From: Janibacter alkaliphilus
GTDB taxonomy: Bacteria; Actinomycetota; Actinomycetes; Actinomycetales; Dermatophilaceae
Reading direction: 5' to 3'
Assembly: GCF_013408565.1 (NCBI RefSeq)
Contig: NZ_JACBZX010000001.1
Span: 2,852,001 to 2,916,000 of the forward strand
DNA length: 64,000 nucleotides
Part shown: in pieces, positions 31,042-41,983 of the stretch
Layout: every line of letters starts with the position of its first letter
Numbering within the stretch: the stretch's first letter is position 1
Notes under the pieces: generated by a model
Database searches by the model: none
Seen by the model: only the letters and a program-made list of their open reading frames with translations
Told to the model about the DNA's origin: nothing
Made by a program: the position numbers and the translations under genes

Positions 31042-31893
31042 ATGGAGCTGACCGAGCGCACCTTCCGGGGCCTGGCGAGATCGTCGCCGTGGCGCTGGCA
31101 GAGCGTGCACCTCGTCCGGCACGCCCACGGCGGCGCTCCCGAGGAGGCGGTCATCGGGGCGCGTGTCGAGGCGTGGATCCGGCGCCCCGGCCTCATGCGG
31201 GTCGTCGCCGACGGCCGGACCGAGGTGTTCCGGGAGCGGGCTCGAGCGGCGGCGCGGTACTCGACCCGGACGTGGGGCAGGGGCGGACGCCGCAGGACGC
31301 TCGCCCGTCCGGGGACGGTGATCCCGGCCGTCGACGCCGACGGACTGGTCACCGTGCGCCCGCCGGACACCGTCGTCGATCTCGACGACCCGATGTGGCA
31401 GTCCTACGCCTGGATCGCCATGCTCGACCCGGCCGAGCTCGCCGACGGCGACCCTGACCGGGACCCCGCGCTGCCGGCCGGCGCCGAGCCGCCGCCGCTC
31501 GATCCCGATCCCTACCCGTGGGCCGGGTGGCCGTCCTACGCGGCGCCCGTCGGGGTCGAGGTGTCCGACCTTCGCGAGACGGAGCGGGCCGGGCGGCGGA
31601 CCTGGTGGGCCCGCGCTGTCCCGACCTCGGCCTACCAGCCGCGGTGCAGCTGCTGTCCGCTGCTGCCCAGCGAGGTGGCCGACCGGATCGAGGCCGAGGA
31701 CGGCGGTCCCCCGCTGGATCCTGGGGTGAGCTATCCCGCGTCCTTCGAGGTCGCGCTCGACGTCGGTACCGGCATCTGCGTGGCCGTGCACCCGCAGCTG
31801 CCCTCGACCCGGAGCCTGGACGCCGAGGACAGCGGGTTCGACGTGGAGATCCGCGCCGTCGACCTCGACCTGCCCAAGGGGTTCTTCCGCTGA
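31042..31893 (+). CDS. Uncharacterised actinobacterial protein
   Basis: A 283-residue soluble protein with no signal peptide or membrane span. I do not recognise a domain. Visible blocks are ELTERTFRGLARSSPWRW at the N terminus, MWQSYAWIAMLDPAELADG in the middle, a cysteine motif PRCSCCPLL near residue 205, and a C-terminal domain VALDVGTGICVAVHPQLP. Similar proteins occur as unknowns in Actinobacteria. The cysteine cluster could bind metal or be redox active. It is divergent from ribM and its riboswitch. A possible AAGGA ribosome site precedes the ATG. Confidence 0.7.
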   Translation: MELTERTFRGLARSSPWRWQSVHLVRHAHGGAPEEAVIGARVEAWIRRPGLMRVVADGRTEVFRERARAAARYSTRTWGRGGRRRTLARPGTVIPAVDADGLVTVRPPDTVVDLDDPMWQSYAWIAMLDPAELADGDPDRDPALPAGAEPPPLDPDPYPWAGWPSYAAPVGVEVSDLRETERAGRRTWWARAVPTSAYQPRCSCCPLLPSEVADRIEAEDGGPPLDPGVSYPASFEVALDVGTGICVAVHPQLPSTRSLDAEDSGFDVEIRAVDLDLPKGFFR

Positions 31894-31908
31894 ACGGTCG
31901 CGGACCGT
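31894..31908. terminator. Short hairpin between convergent genes
   Basis: ACGGTC and GACCGT pair around GCG in the 28-bp gap between convergent stops at 31893 and 31922. Short and without a U-tract. Confidence 0.35.
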
Positions 31909-31921
31909 GCACTGCGACCAG

Positions 31922-32578
31922 TCAGTGAGCGTGCCGCCCGGCCAGCTCGCGCAGCTCGCCGATCGCGGCCGCCGCGTCCTCGGCCCCGTAGACCGCCGAG
32001 CCGGCGACGAAGACGTCGGCGCCGGCCTCGGCGCACTGCTCGATGGTGCGGGCCGAGACGCCGCCGTCGACCTGGATCCACACCTCGCCGCCGTGCCGGC
32101 GGACCGCCTCGCGGACCTGGGCCACCTTCGGCATCTGGTCGGCCATGAAGGCCTGTCCGCCGAAGCCCGGCTCGACGGTCATCACCAGCACCATGTCCAG
32201 CTCGGGGAGCAGCTCCTCGTAGGGGGCGAAGGGGGTGCCCGGCTTGAGCGCCATGCTCGCTCGGGCCCCCTGGGCCCGGATCTCGCGGGCGAGACGGGCC
32301 GGGTCCGCCGCGGCCTCGACGTGGAAGGTGACGCTCTGCGCGCCGGCCTCGGCATAGGGCGGCGCCCACCGGTCCGGGTCCTCGATCATCAGGTGGCAGT
32401 CGATCGGCACCGGGCTGACCCGCAGCAGCGACTCGACCACGGGCAGGCCCAGGGTGAGGTTGGGCACGAAGTGGGCGTCCATGACGTCGACGTGGGCCCA
32501 GTCGGCGGTGGCGATGGTGTCCAGCTCGGTCTGCAGGTTGGCGAAGTCGGCGGAGAGGATGCTCGGGGAGATCTGCAC
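31922..32578 (-). CDS. rpe: Ribulose-phosphate 3-epimerase
   Basis: A 218-residue TIM barrel of the pentose phosphate pathway. [30 protein letters not shown] (metal His/Asp), [27 protein letters not shown] and WIQVDGGVS carry the metal and phosphate ligands. GTG 32578 has CGGAGC upstream. A 73-bp gap with an imperfect CGGCGGGGTC direct repeat precedes it. Last gene of fmt-rsmB-VOC-rpe. Confidence 0.97.
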   Translation of the reverse strand: MQISPSILSADFANLQTELDTIATADWAHVDVMDAHFVPNLTLGLPVVESLLRVSPVPIDCHLMIEDPDRWAPPYAEAGAQSVTFHVEAAADPARLAREIRAQGARASMALKPGTPFAPYEELLPELDMVLVMTVEPGFGGQAFMADQMPKVAQVREAVRRHGGEVWIQVDGGVSARTIEQCAEAGADVFVAGSAVYGAEDAAAAIGELRELAGRHAH

Positions 32579-32651
32579 GGGTGCTCCGGTTCAGGGTCGG
32601 GTCGGCGGGTGGATCGTCCGGTCGGTGGTTCGGCGGGGTCGGTCGGCGGGG

Positions 32652-33032
32652 TCAGTCGGTGTGGATGGACAGGATGTTGCCGACCCCGTCCTCGACCTGG
32701 AAGTGCAGGCCGATCTCGGAGCGGGTCAGCTCCTCGCGGAAGGTGAGCCCGGCCCGCTTGAGCCGCCAGTACTCCAGCTCGGCGTCGGCGACGGCGAGCA
32801 TGAGCACCGGCAGACCCTCGCGCAGGCAGTGCTCCTGGTAGCGGCGCACCGCCTCGTCGCGGATCGGCTCAAGGTTGATCTGGCAGCCACGCTCCCACCC
32901 GGTCCCGGGGCCGAGGATGTAGAGGTCGTGCTGGGGGACGACGAGCACGTCCCGGAAGCCGAGCACCTCGGTGTAGAAGCTGTAGGCGGCGGCCGGGTCG
33001 GTGACGTGGATGCCGGCGACCATGACCCGCAT
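32652..33032 (-). CDS. VOC (glyoxalase/dioxygenase fold) protein
   Basis: A 126-residue single VOC domain: MVAGIHVTDPAAAYSFYTEVLGF, then DLYILGPG and LHFQVEDGVGNILSIHTD. The pattern H...E...H...(N/E) of metal VOC proteins is partly visible. The substrate cannot be deduced. The ATG at 33032 shares one base with the rsmB stop (TGATG), so translation is coupled. Confidence 0.85.
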   Translation of the reverse strand: MRVMVAGIHVTDPAAAYSFYTEVLGFRDVLVVPQHDLYILGPGTGWERGCQINLEPIRDEAVRRYQEHCLREGLPVLMLAVADAELEYWRLKRAGLTFREELTRSEIGLHFQVEDGVGNILSIHTD

Positions 33033-34735
33033 CAGGACTGCTCCGTCTTGCGCAGCAGGGCGAGATACATCCCGTCGGTGCCGTGGGTGTGCGGCCACAG
33101 CTGGGCGGCCGGGCCCTGCCCGAGCGAGTCGACGGCGAGGCTGCCGGGCCGCGCCACGCCGACGAGCGCCTCACGGGCGTCGACCTGCTCGACGTCGCCG
33201 CGGCGGCGCACCAGGTCACCGACGACGAAGGTGGTCTCGGACAGGTGCGGCGAGCAGGTCGCGTAGCCGATGACCCCGCCGGGCCGGGTGGCGTCGATGG
33301 CGCTGCCGAGCAGCTCGCGCTGCAGGGGGCCCAGCTGGGCCAGGTCGTCGGTGCTGCGCCGCCAGCGGGCGTCCGGGCGGCGGCGCAGCGCCCCCAGGCC
33401 GGTGCACGGCGCGTCGACGAGCACCCGGTCGTAGCCGCCGGGCTCCTCCTGGCCGACGAGGCGCCCGTCGCCGGTGCGCACCTGGACCGGCGGGCCTGGT
33501 GGTCCGCCGTCACCCGCGCCGCCGCCACCCGCGCCGCCGTCACCCAGCAGCGGACGGAGGGTCTGGCGGACCAGGTCCGCGCGGTGCTCGCTGATCTCGT
33601 TGGCGACCAGGGTGGCTCCCTGCTGGCCGGCCAGCGCAGCGAGCAGCCCGGCCTTGCCCCCGGGGCCGGCGCACAGGTCGAGCCACCGCTCGGGCCCGCC
33701 GTCGGGGCGCGGGGCGATCTCGGCGGCGGCCAGCGCCAGGGCGAGCAGCTGGCTCCCTTCGTCCTGCACGGCGGCCCGCCCCTCGCGCACGGCGACCAGG
33801 TCGCCGGGGTCGCCGGAACCCAGCAGCGCCGCCACCGGTGACAGCCGTCCCGGTTCGGTCCCGGCGAGCTCGTCCGGCGTGGACAGGCCGGGCCGGGCCG
33901 CGAGCGCGACCGGGGCGGGGGTGTTGTGCGCCTCGAGCAGCTCGTCCAGCACGCCGTCGATGTCGCCGGCGTCCGCCGCGCCGTGGCCGACGAGGGCCTG
34001 GCGCAGCGCCTTGACGATCCACACCGGGTGCGAGCGGCGCACGGCGAGCCGCTCGGCCGGTGGCTCGGCGGGCACCACCGCGGTCAGCCAGTCCTCGCGG
34101 CTGCGCTCGCTGATCCGGCGCATCACGGCGTTGACCAGGCCGGCGGCCCCCTGGCCGGCGACGTCCCGGGTCAGGGCGACGGACTGGTCGGCGGCCGCGT
34201 GCTCCGGCACCCGCATGCCGAGCAGCTGGTGGGCGCCGAGCCGGAGCACGGCGAGCACGTCGGGGTGCAGGCGCTCCACCGGACGATCGGCGGCCTGGGC
34301 GATCACCGGGTCGTAGAGACCACGCATCCGCAGCGTCCCGTAGGTGAGCTCGGTGGCGAAGGCAGCGTCCCGGCCGGACAGCCGGGCGCGGCGCAGCGCC
34401 TGCGGCAGCTCGAGGTTGGCGTAGGCGCCGCCGTCGACCGCGCGCAGCACCTGGTGCGCCGCGGTGCGGGACGGGTCGGCCCGACGGTGACGCTGAGAGG
34501 GGGCGGTGCGCGACCGCTGACCGCCCGGGGCTCCCCCACCGCGTCCGCTAGGCCGGTCTCCGCCGCGTTCGCGCTGTCCGCCGGTCCGGTCTCCACCGCG
34601 TCCGCGCTGCCCGCCGGGGGCTCCCCCGCCGCGCCCACTAGACCGGTCCCCGCCACGTCCGCCGGACGATCCCCGGCCACGCCCGCCCGAGGCTCCCCCG
34701 CCGCGCCCGGGGCGCGTGCCGCTCTCGTCACTCAT
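33032..34735 (-). CDS. rsmB: 16S rRNA (cytosine(967)-C5)-methyltransferase with RGG tail
   Basis: A 567-residue Sun/RsmB enzyme, longer than the usual 430-470 because residues 6-75 form an Arg/Gly-rich tail with repeated [21 protein letters not shown] units. After it come a NusB-like domain ([20 protein letters not shown]) and the Rossmann methyltransferase. The SAM loop is [14 protein letters not shown] and the two cysteines are in [12 protein letters not shown] and [13 protein letters not shown]. The ATG at 34735 lies inside the 3' end of fmt (8-bp overlap). Confidence 0.95.
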   Translation of the reverse strand: MSDESGTRPGRGGGASGGRGRGSSGGRGGDRSSGRGGGAPGGQRGRGGDRTGGQRERGGDRPSGRGGGAPGGQRSRTAPSQRHRRADPSRTAAHQVLRAVDGGAYANLELPQALRRARLSGRDAAFATELTYGTLRMRGLYDPVIAQAADRPVERLHPDVLAVLRLGAHQLLGMRVPEHAAADQSVALTRDVAGQGAAGLVNAVMRRISERSREDWLTAVVPAEPPAERLAVRRSHPVWIVKALRQALVGHGAADAGDIDGVLDELLEAHNTPAPVALAARPGLSTPDELAGTEPGRLSPVAALLGSGDPGDLVAVREGRAAVQDEGSQLLALALAAAEIAPRPDGGPERWLDLCAGPGGKAGLLAALAGQQGATLVANEISEHRADLVRQTLRPLLGDGGAGGGGAGDGGPPGPPVQVRTGDGRLVGQEEPGGYDRVLVDAPCTGLGALRRRPDARWRRSTDDLAQLGPLQRELLGSAIDATRPGGVIGYATCSPHLSETTFVVGDLVRRRGDVEQVDAREALVGVARPGSLAVDSLGQGPAAQLWPHTHGTDGMYLALLRKTEQS

Positions 34736-35657
34736 CGCCGAGCACCTCGTCGTCTCCGATCCGCGCGCCGCGGGCCCAGTCGGCGGCGGGCATGGGCTTC
34801 TTGCCGAGCGGGGTGACCTCGCCGAGACGGACCGGTCCGTCGGCGGCACCGACGAGCACCTCGTGCTTGCGGACGGCCACCTGCCCGGGCGCGAGGTCGA
34901 CCTGCTCCTCGGCGCGGGTCACCGGGCCCAGCCGCAGCCGGTCGCCGCGGACGGTGGTCCAGGCGCCCGGCGCCGGGGTGCAGCCGCGGACGATCCGGTC
35001 GATCGCCAGGCGCGGCAGCGTCCAGTCGACGCGGGCGTCGGCGGGGGTGAGCTTCGCGGCGTGGCTGATCCCGTCGGTCGGTTGCGGCTGCGGGACGAGC
35101 CGACCAGCCGCGATCCCGTCGAGGGTCGCGACCATGAGTCCCGCGCCCCCCTCGGCGAGCCGCCCGAGCAGCTCACCGCTGGTGTCGTCGGGCCGGATCC
35201 GTTCGGTCATGGTCCCGTAGACGGGGCCGGTGTCCAGCCCCTCCTCGATGGCGAAGGTGCTGGCCCCGGTGATCTCGTCGCCGGCGATGATCGCCCGCTG
35301 CACCGGCGCGGCCCCGCGCCAGGCCGGCAGCAGGGAGAGGTGCAGGTTGACCCAGCCGTGCGCGGGGATGCCGAGCACCGCACCGGGCAGGATCTCGCCG
35401 TAGGCCACCACCGGGCAGCACTCCACCGCGAGGTCACGCAGCCGCTCGGCGACGCCGGGGTCTCGCGGGCGCTCGGTGATCACCTCGACCCCGTGCTCCT
35501 GCGCCAGCGCCCGGACCGGCGAGGGCTGCAGGGTGCGGCCGCGACCGACGAGGGCGTCCGGGCGGGTGAGCACCGCGACCACCTCGTGGTCGGAGTCGAG
35601 CAGGGCGCGCAGGGTGGGCAGGGCCACCTCTGGGGTTCCGGCGAAGAGCAGTCGCAC
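34728..35657 (-). CDS. fmt: Methionyl-tRNA formyltransferase
   Basis: A 309-residue enzyme that formylates initiator Met-t[18 protein letters not shown] begins the Rossmann domain. The catalytic set is visible in [22 protein letters not shown] and in [19 protein letters not shown]. The C-terminal OB-like domain follows [13 protein letters not shown] 35657 has TAGACT 7 bases upstream; the frame extends 13 codons further but that part lacks similarity. Confidence 0.97.
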   Translation of the reverse strand: MRLLFAGTPEVALPTLRALLDSDHEVVAVLTRPDALVGRGRTLQPSPVRALAQEHGVEVITERPRDPGVAERLRDLAVECCPVVAYGEILPGAVLGIPAHGWVNLHLSLLPAWRGAAPVQRAIIAGDEITGASTFAIEEGLDTGPVYGTMTERIRPDDTSGELLGRLAEGGAGLMVATLDGIAAGRLVPQPQPTDGISHAAKLTPADARVDWTLPRLAIDRIVRGCTPAPGAWTTVRGDRLRLGPVTRAEEQVDLAPGQVAVRKHEVLVGAADGPVRLGEVTPLGKKPMPAADWARGARIGDDEVLGDE

Positions 35658-35664
35658 GCCGGCG

Positions 35665-35670
35665 AGTCTA
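35665..35670 (-). promoter_or_regulatory. Candidate -10 element of fmt (leaderless)
   Basis: TAGACT on the minus strand, 7 bases before the fmt GTG. Confidence 0.5.
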
Positions 35671-35704
35671 GGTGGCGAGGTCGCTGGTCCGACCACGGCC
35701 GTGC

Positions 35705-37900
35705 TCAGCCGAGCGCGTCCCGGGCCCCGACCCGGACCGCGGTCAGGTCACGTTCCTTGCGGGCGCTCTCGCCGGCCCGCAGGTCGTGCAGCGCCCGCGC
35801 CAGGGCGGGGCCGCGGTCGAAGGCCGCTCGCACCACGAGGATCGCGTGCTCGTCGTCCCCGGGGACCGGCAGCGGACCGAGCGCCTCTCCCCCGGCGCGG
35901 TCCACGATCTCGACGATCTGGCGGCAGCGGCCTCGGGTGGTGCGCACCTGCGCCGACCAGGAGGTCGGCGGCAGCCCGAGCTCGGCCCGCTCGGCCAGCT
36001 CGCGGCCGACGAACCACTGCGGGTCCCAGCGCACCAGCGCCTCCACCGGGGGCAGGGTCACGTGACCGGGCGCGCCGGCCAGCACGACCACCCCGCCGTC
36101 GGTCCACGAGCGCGCCAGCGCGGCAGCGGCGAACCACCGCCGGACGGCTTCCTCGGCCGCCCGCAGGTCGGGTCGGTCCAGCAGCGCCCAGGCGTCCAGC
36201 AGCAGCACCGCCCGGTACCCCCCGTCGGCCACCGGCTCGGCGCCCGGGGTGGCCACGACGATCGCCGGGTCGGACCCCACCTGCTCGCGCACCCGGTCTC
36301 CCCCGGAGGTCAGCACCGGTACCCCGGGGAAGGCCCGCCCGATCTCCTCGGCGGTGCGCCGGGCGCCGACGACCCCGGCGCGCAGCCGGGTGCCCTCGCA
36401 GTGCGGGCAGACGAAGCCGGAGGGTGAGCGGGCGCACCAGCGGCACTCGGGTGCCCGGTCCGGGCCGGGCAGAGCCAGCGGGCCGTGGCAGTGCTGGCAG
36501 CGGGCCGGAGCCCGGCAGGAGGCGCAGGACATCGCCGGCAGGTAGCCGCGGCGCGGCACCTGCAGCAGCACCGGTCCGTGCTGCAGCGCCTCCCGCGCGG
36601 CGCGCCAGGCGCTGGAGGGGATGTGCGCCCGGGCCCCCGGGCCGTCGCGCTCCTCGTCGATCCCCTCCCCGGCCACGACCACTCGGGGCGCCTCGCGCCG
36701 GGGGGGCGTGCCGCCGATCACCGGCAGCCGGCCGGCGCCGACGAGGGCCGCGGTGTCGGTGGACATCGTCAGACCGCCGACGAGCAGGGCAGCTCCGGCC
36801 AGGTCGGCGCGGGCGGTGAGGACCTGACGCACGTGCGGGTAGGGCGAGCGAGGTTCCTGGTGCAGGTCGTCGCCGTCGTCCCACCACGCCACCAGCCCGA
36901 GGTCAGGGACGGGGGCGTAGGCGGCGGCCCGGGTCCCGACGACCACCCGGACGTGGCCGCGCAGCGCCTTGAGCCAGGCGGTGTAGCGGGCCTGGGGCCC
37001 CTGGTCCGCGGTGAGCCGCACGTGCCGGTCCGCGCCGAGCACCTCGGTGAGCGCGGCGTCCACCCGGGAGACGTCCCGCAGATCGGGGACGACGATGACC
37101 GCCCCGCGGCCGGACTCCTCGGCGGCCCGGGCGGCCTCGGCCAGCGCCCGAGGCCAGTCGCGCTCCGGCGGGCGGGAGGGCGCGGCCAGCCAGGCGGCGC
37201 GCGGCGACTCGCCCGCCCGGACCCTCCGCCACCAGGCGGCGCCCGCCCGGTAGTCCTGCCACACCGGCGGCACCGGGTCGTCACCGACCGTCGCCGATCG
37301 CTCCGCCGCCTCGGACTCCTTGGCCTGCGCGGCCGCAGCGGACTCCTCGGCCCCCCGGACCTCCGCCGTCTCGGCCTCCGTGGCCACAACGGACTCCTCG
37401 GTCTCTCCGACCTCGGTGGCCGGCTCCCGCGGCAGGGCCCGCTCGGCGCGGGCGTGCCGCGGGGGGATCGCCAGCCGCAGCACGTCCTGCACGGTCCCGG
37501 CCTGCTCGGCGGCGACCCGTCGGGCGGTCTGCAGCACGTGCGGGGTGAGCACCGGCTCGTCCGAGACGACCGTGCGCAGCGGCGCCAGCCGGCCCTCGTG
37601 CACGGCCTCGACGCGGCGCTCCACGAGGTAGCCCGGGCGGTCCTGCCCGGCGAAGCGCACCTTCACCCGCACCCCGGGCCGGGCCGCCTCGTCCAGGTCG
37701 TCCGGCACCGCGTACTCGAACTCGTGGTCCAGGTGCGCCAGCCCGCTGTCCACGAGCACCGCGGCCACCGGCCGGGTCTGCCGCGCCTCTCCCCGCCCTT
37801 CGGACGGCGCCGCGGCCTGCCCGCTGCCGTCGGCACGCCCAGCGCCGCCGGCGGGCGCGGGCACGTCGAGCAGCGCCTCGGGCTGGTCGGTGCGGGACAT
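35705..37900 (-). CDS. priA: Primosomal protein N' (PriA), motor-degenerate form
   Basis: A 731-residue PriA-family protein. The N-terminal DNA-binding domain ([22 protein letters not shown]) and the zinc region ([13 protein letters not shown] and [16 protein letters not shown]) are intact. At the Walker A position I see no GxxGxGKT, and the DEEH box is replaced by WWDDGDD. Loss of helicase motifs is typical of actinobacterial PriA, which may act as a loader rather than a helicase. Residues about 155-205 are an acidic Ala/Glu-rich insert. TACGTT lies 7 bases before the ATG. Confidence 0.93.
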   Translation of the reverse strand: MSRTDQPEALLDVPAPAGGAGRADGSGQAAAPSEGRGEARQTRPVAAVLVDSGLAHLDHEFEYAVPDDLDEAARPGVRVKVRFAGQDRPGYLVERRVEAVHEGRLAPLRTVVSDEPVLTPHVLQTARRVAAEQAGTVQDVLRLAIPPRHARAERALPREPATEVGETEESVVATEAETAEVRGAEESAAAAQAKESEAAERSATVGDDPVPPVWQDYRAGAAWWRRVRAGESPRAAWLAAPSRPPERDWPRALAEAARAAEESGRGAVIVVPDLRDVSRVDAALTEVLGADRHVRLTADQGPQARYTAWLKALRGHVRVVVGTRAAAYAPVPDLGLVAWWDDGDDLHQEPRSPYPHVRQVLTARADLAGAALLVGGLTMSTDTAALVGAGRLPVIGGTPPRREAPRVVVAGEGIDEERDGPGARAHIPSSAWRAAREALQHGPVLLQVPRRGYLPAMSCASCRAPARCQHCHGPLALPGPDRAPECRWCARSPSGFVCPHCEGTRLRAGVVGARRTAEEIGRAFPGVPVLTSGGDRVREQVGSDPAIVVATPGAEPVADGGYRAVLLLDAWALLDRPDLRAAEEAVRRWFAAAALARSWTDGGVVVLAGAPGHVTLPPVEALVRWDPQWFVGRELAERAELGLPPTSWSAQVRTTRGRCRQIVEIVDRAGGEALGPLPVPGDDEHAILVVRAAFDRGPALARALHDLRAGESARKERDLTAVRVGARDALG

Positions 37901-37907
37901 GCGGACA

Positions 37908-37913
37908 AACGTA
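37908..37913 (-). promoter_or_regulatory. Candidate -10 element of priA (leaderless)
   Basis: TACGTT on the minus strand, 7 bases before the priA ATG and abutting the metK terminator stem. Confidence 0.45.
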
Positions 37914-37941
37914 GCCGGGCGGGGCGACAGCCCCGCCCGGC
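37914..37941 (-). terminator. Strong hairpin terminator after metK
   Basis: GCCGGGCGGGGC and GCCCCGCCCGGC form a perfect 12-bp stem with a GACA loop, 30 bases past the metK stop and directly before the priA promoter. Confidence 0.75.
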
Positions 37942-37971
37942 GACGTCAGGTGTCGGCCGTGGTGCGCCGGA

Positions 37972-39195
<1,224 letters not shown>

Positions 39196-39322
39196 GCAGT
39201 GCTCCTGTCGTCGTGCGTCTGTGTCGTGCGAGGTGAATGTCTCGTGCGGTCTCGGTGCTCGCCCCGGCGGTCACGCGCGCCAGCGGTGCCGCGCAGCCCG
39301 GACCGGACGCGGTCCGCGCGTC

Positions 39323-39328
39323 AGTCTA
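39323..39328 (-). promoter_or_regulatory. Candidate -10 element of metK
   Basis: TAGACT on the minus strand, overlapping the coaBC stop codon. The leader between here and 39195 contains a CGGACC/GGTCCG hairpin. I recognise no known SAM riboswitch in it. Confidence 0.35.
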
Positions 39329-40633
39329 GGCAGAGACCAGCCGCGGACCCACGACGTCCCAGATCGTGTCGGCGATCTCCCGCTTCGAGGCGGGACCGGC
39401 CGGGACCGGTGCGGCACCGTCGCGGGAGAGCACGTGCACCATGTTCGTGTCCTGGCCGAAGGTCTTGCCGACGCCGACCTCGTTGACGACGAGCAGGTCG
39501 CAGCCCTTGCGCTCCAGCTTGGCGCGGCCGTGCTCGAGCACCGACCCGGACGCGTCACCGGTCTCGGCGGCGAAGCCGACGATCAACGGTGCCGTCGCCG
39601 CACCCCGACCGGCCACCAGGCCGGCGAGGATGTCCGGGTTGCGGACCAGGCGGATCGTCGGGGCGGCGTCGGGGTCGGCCGGGTCGTGGGTCTTCTTGAT
39701 CTTGGCGTCCGCGTACTCCGCGGGACGGAAGTCGGCGACGGCGGCGGCCATCACCACGACGTCCGCCTGCGGCGCGCGCGCGGTCATCTCGGCCTGCAGC
39801 TCCAGGGCGGTCTCGACCCGCACCACCTCCACCCCGACGGGAGCGGGCACGTCGGTGCTGGCGGCCACCAGGGTGACCTCGGCGCCGCGGTCGGCGGCTG
39901 CGGCGGCCAGGGCGACGCCCTGCTTGCCGGAGCTGCGGTTGCCGAGGTAGCGCACCGGGTCCAGCGGCTCGCGGGTGCCGCCGGCCGAGACGAGCACGCG
40001 ACGACCGGCGAGGTCAGCGGCGCGGCCCGCCGGCCCGTCCGCGGCACCGGCCGGGCTGGCCGAGGTGCCGCGTGCGGCCTCCGGGGTGCCTGCTGGCTCC
40101 CCGCCAGCGTCGGCCACCGCGGCCAGCGCCGCGTCTCTGATGACCTCCGGCTCGGGCAGCCGCCCGGGACCGGTGTCGGCGCCGGTGAGGCGACCGGCCG
40201 CGGGCTCGACGACGTGCACGCCGCGCTCGCGCAGCAGCGCCACGTTGGCGCGGGTGGCCGGGTGCTCCCACATCTCGGTGTGCATGGCCGGGGCCAGCAC
40301 GACCGGGCAGCGGGCGGTGAGCAGCACGTTGGTCAGCAGGTCGCCGGCCAGCCCGTGGGCCGCCTTCGCCAGCAGGTCGGCGGTGGCCGGGGCGACGACG
40401 ACCAGGTCGGCCTGCTGGCCGAGCCGGACGTGCGGCACCTCGGTGATGCCGGTCCACACGTCGGTCTGCACCGGGCGCGAGGACAGGGCCTCCCAGGTGG
40501 GTGCCCCGACGAAGCGCAGCGCGGCCTCGGTGGGCACCACGGTGACCTCGTGCCCGGCCTCGCTCAGCAGCCGCAGCAGCAGCGCCGCCTTGTAGGCGGC
40601 GATGCCGCCGGTGACACCGAGGACGATCCGCAC
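39326..40633 (-). CDS. coaBC: Phosphopantothenoylcysteine decarboxylase/synthetase
   Basis: A 435-residue bifunctional coenzyme A enzyme. The N-terminal CoaC half has VLGVTGGIAAYKAA, the catalytic histidine in TEVPHVRLGQQADL and the flavin motif VLAPAMHTEMW. A Gly/Ala-rich linker (about residues 180-210) leads to the CoaB half, with SAGGTREPLDPVRYLGNRSSGKQG and the KIKK loop. It follows rpoZ by 25 bp. Confidence 0.97.
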   Translation of the reverse strand: MRIVLGVTGGIAAYKAALLLRLLSEAGHEVTVVPTEAALRFVGAPTWEALSSRPVQTDVWTGITEVPHVRLGQQADLVVVAPATADLLAKAAHGLAGDLLTNVLLTARCPVVLAPAMHTEMWEHPATRANVALLRERGVHVVEPAAGRLTGADTGPGRLPEPEVIRDAALAAVADAGGEPAGTPEAARGTSASPAGAADGPAGRAADLAGRRVLVSAGGTREPLDPVRYLGNRSSGKQGVALAAAAADRGAEVTLVAASTDVPAPVGVEVVRVETALELQAEMTARAPQADVVVMAAAVADFRPAEYADAKIKKTHDPADPDAAPTIRLVRNPDILAGLVAGRGAATAPLIVGFAAETGDASGSVLEHGRAKLERKGCDLLVVNEVGVGKTFGQDTNMVHVLSRDGAAPVPAGPASKREIADTIWDVVGPRLVSA

Positions 40634-40658
40634 GCTGCGTCGGCTCCGGGTCCGGCGC

Positions 40659-41018
40659 TCAGGCGGAGGCGTCGTCGCCGGCGGCGTCGACGTCCGGCTC
40701 GGCGGCCGGGACGGCCTCCGGCGCCGACGCGGCGACCGGAGCCGCCGCCGGGACGCCCTCGGGGCGCTCCTCCCGGGTGAGCAGGCCCTCGTTGATCTCG
40801 CGCAGCGAGATCGACAGCGGCTTCTCGTGGACCTGGGCGTCGACCAGCGGGCCGACGTGCTCGAGCAGGCCCTCCTGCAGCTGGGCGTAGTAGGCGTTGA
40901 TCTGGCGGGCGCGCTTGGCGCTGTAGAGCACCAGGGCGTACTTGCTGTCCGCCTTGGTCAGGAGGTCGTCGATCGGCGGGTTGGTGATGCCGATGGGGTT
41001 GGCCTGGGTGCCGGACAC
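40659..41018 (-). CDS. rpoZ: DNA-directed RNA polymerase omega subunit
   Basis: A 119-residue omega subunit. [31 protein letters not shown] is the conserved core that clamps the beta' C terminus, and [13 protein letters not shown] follows. The last 35 residues are a low-complexity Ala/Pro/Glu/Asp tail. GTG 41018 has AAGGA upstream. It sits between gmk and coaBC, as is usual. Confidence 0.96.
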   Translation of the reverse strand: MSGTQANPIGITNPPIDDLLTKADSKYALVLYSAKRARQINAYYAQLQEGLLEHVGPLVDAQVHEKPLSISLREINEGLLTREERPEGVPAAAPVAASAPEAVPAAEPDVDAAGDDASA

Positions 41019-41040
41019 AGAGGCGTCCTTCGCGTCGGGG

Positions 41041-41595
41041 TCAGTGGGAACCCATCAATGATACGAGCTCCTCGGCCGCACGGCGAATGTCGTCGTTGAC
41101 GACCACCGCGTCGAACTCCTCCTGGGCCGCCATCTCGACCTTCGCGGTCTCCAGACGGACCGCTCTCTCCTCCGCGCTCTCGGTGCCCCGGCCCTCCAGC
41201 CGGTGCACCAGCTCGTCCCAGGACGGCGGCGCGAGGAAGACGAAGTAGGCCTCGGGCATGCTGGCCCGCACCTGCCGGGCGCCCTGCAGGTCGATCTCCA
41301 GCAGCGGCATCAGCCCCTGGTCCAGGGCCTGCTCGACCGCCGCCCGCGGGGTGCCGTAGCTGGCCCGCCCGTGCACCACGGCCCACTCCAGCATCTCGCC
41401 GCGGCGGACCATGTCGGCGAACTGGTCACCGCTGACGAAGTGGTAGTGCACCCCGTCCTGCTCCCCCGGCCGCGGCGGCCGGGTGGTCGCCGAGACGCTG
41501 AGCCAGACCTCGGGATGGTGCTCGCGCACCCAGGCAGCGACGGTCCCCTTGCCGACCGCGGTGGGTCCGGCGAGGACGGTCAGGCGCCGCGTCAC
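41041..41595 (-). CDS. gmk: Guanylate kinase
   Basis: A 184-residue GMP kinase. The P-loop is [13 protein letters not shown]-binding residues occur in [21 protein letters not shown] and GRASYGTP, and the lid in [13 protein letters not shown]. Its GTG start overlaps the mihF stop by 4 bp. Confidence 0.97.
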   Translation of the reverse strand: MTRRLTVLAGPTAVGKGTVAAWVREHHPEVWLSVSATTRPPRPGEQDGVHYHFVSGDQFADMVRRGEMLEWAVVHGRASYGTPRAAVEQALDQGLMPLLEIDLQGARQVRASMPEAYFVFLAPPSWDELVHRLEGRGTESAEERAVRLETAKVEMAAQEEFDAVVVNDDIRRAAEELVSLMGSH

Positions 41596-41909
41596 GCCCG
41601 GTCGAACTTCGCGACCAGCGCCGCGATCTGGTGCTGGCCCAGCCCGCGCACCCGGCGCGAGCGGGCGATGCCGAGGTCGTCCATGACCTGGGCGGCCTTG
41701 ACCCGGCCGATGCCGGGCATCGACTCGACCAGGGCGAGCACCTTCATCTTGGCGATCGCCTCGTTGGTCTCGCGGTCGGCGATCACCTCGGCGATCGAGC
41801 CCTGCGAGTGCTTCAGCCGCTGCTTGATCGCGGCCCGCTCGCGGCGGGCGGCGGCCGCCCTGAGCAGCGCGTCGGCGCGCTGGTCCGCTGTGAGTGGAGG
41901 TAGTGCCAC
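41592..41909 (-). CDS. mihF: Integration host factor, actinobacterial type (mIHF)
   Basis: A 105-residue nucleoid protein unrelated to proteobacterial IHF. An N-terminal basic helix ([20 protein letters not shown]) is followed by an H2TH-like DNA-binding region [20 protein letters not shown] and [10 protein letters not shown]. It bends and compacts DNA in mycobacteria and Streptomyces. GTG 41909 has GGAGG about 10 bases upstream. It heads the gmk-rpoZ-coaBC unit. Confidence 0.95.
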   Translation of the reverse strand: MALPPLTADQRADALLRAAAARRERAAIKQRLKHSQGSIAEVIADRETNEAIAKMKVLALVESMPGIGRVKAAQVMDDLGIARSRRVRGLGQHQIAALVAKFDRA

Positions 41910-41977
41910 GGTTCTCTCGCCTCCGGGGTCCCGGCCTGCCGGACGGCCTTCGCCCGGTATCTGATCAGTGTCCCAGC

Positions 41978-41983
41978 ACCCTA
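41978..41983 (-). promoter_or_regulatory. Candidate -10 element of mihF
   Basis: TAGGGT on the minus strand overlaps the pyrF stop and would give a leader of about 60 nt before mihF, separating it from the pyrimidine operon. Confidence 0.4.
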
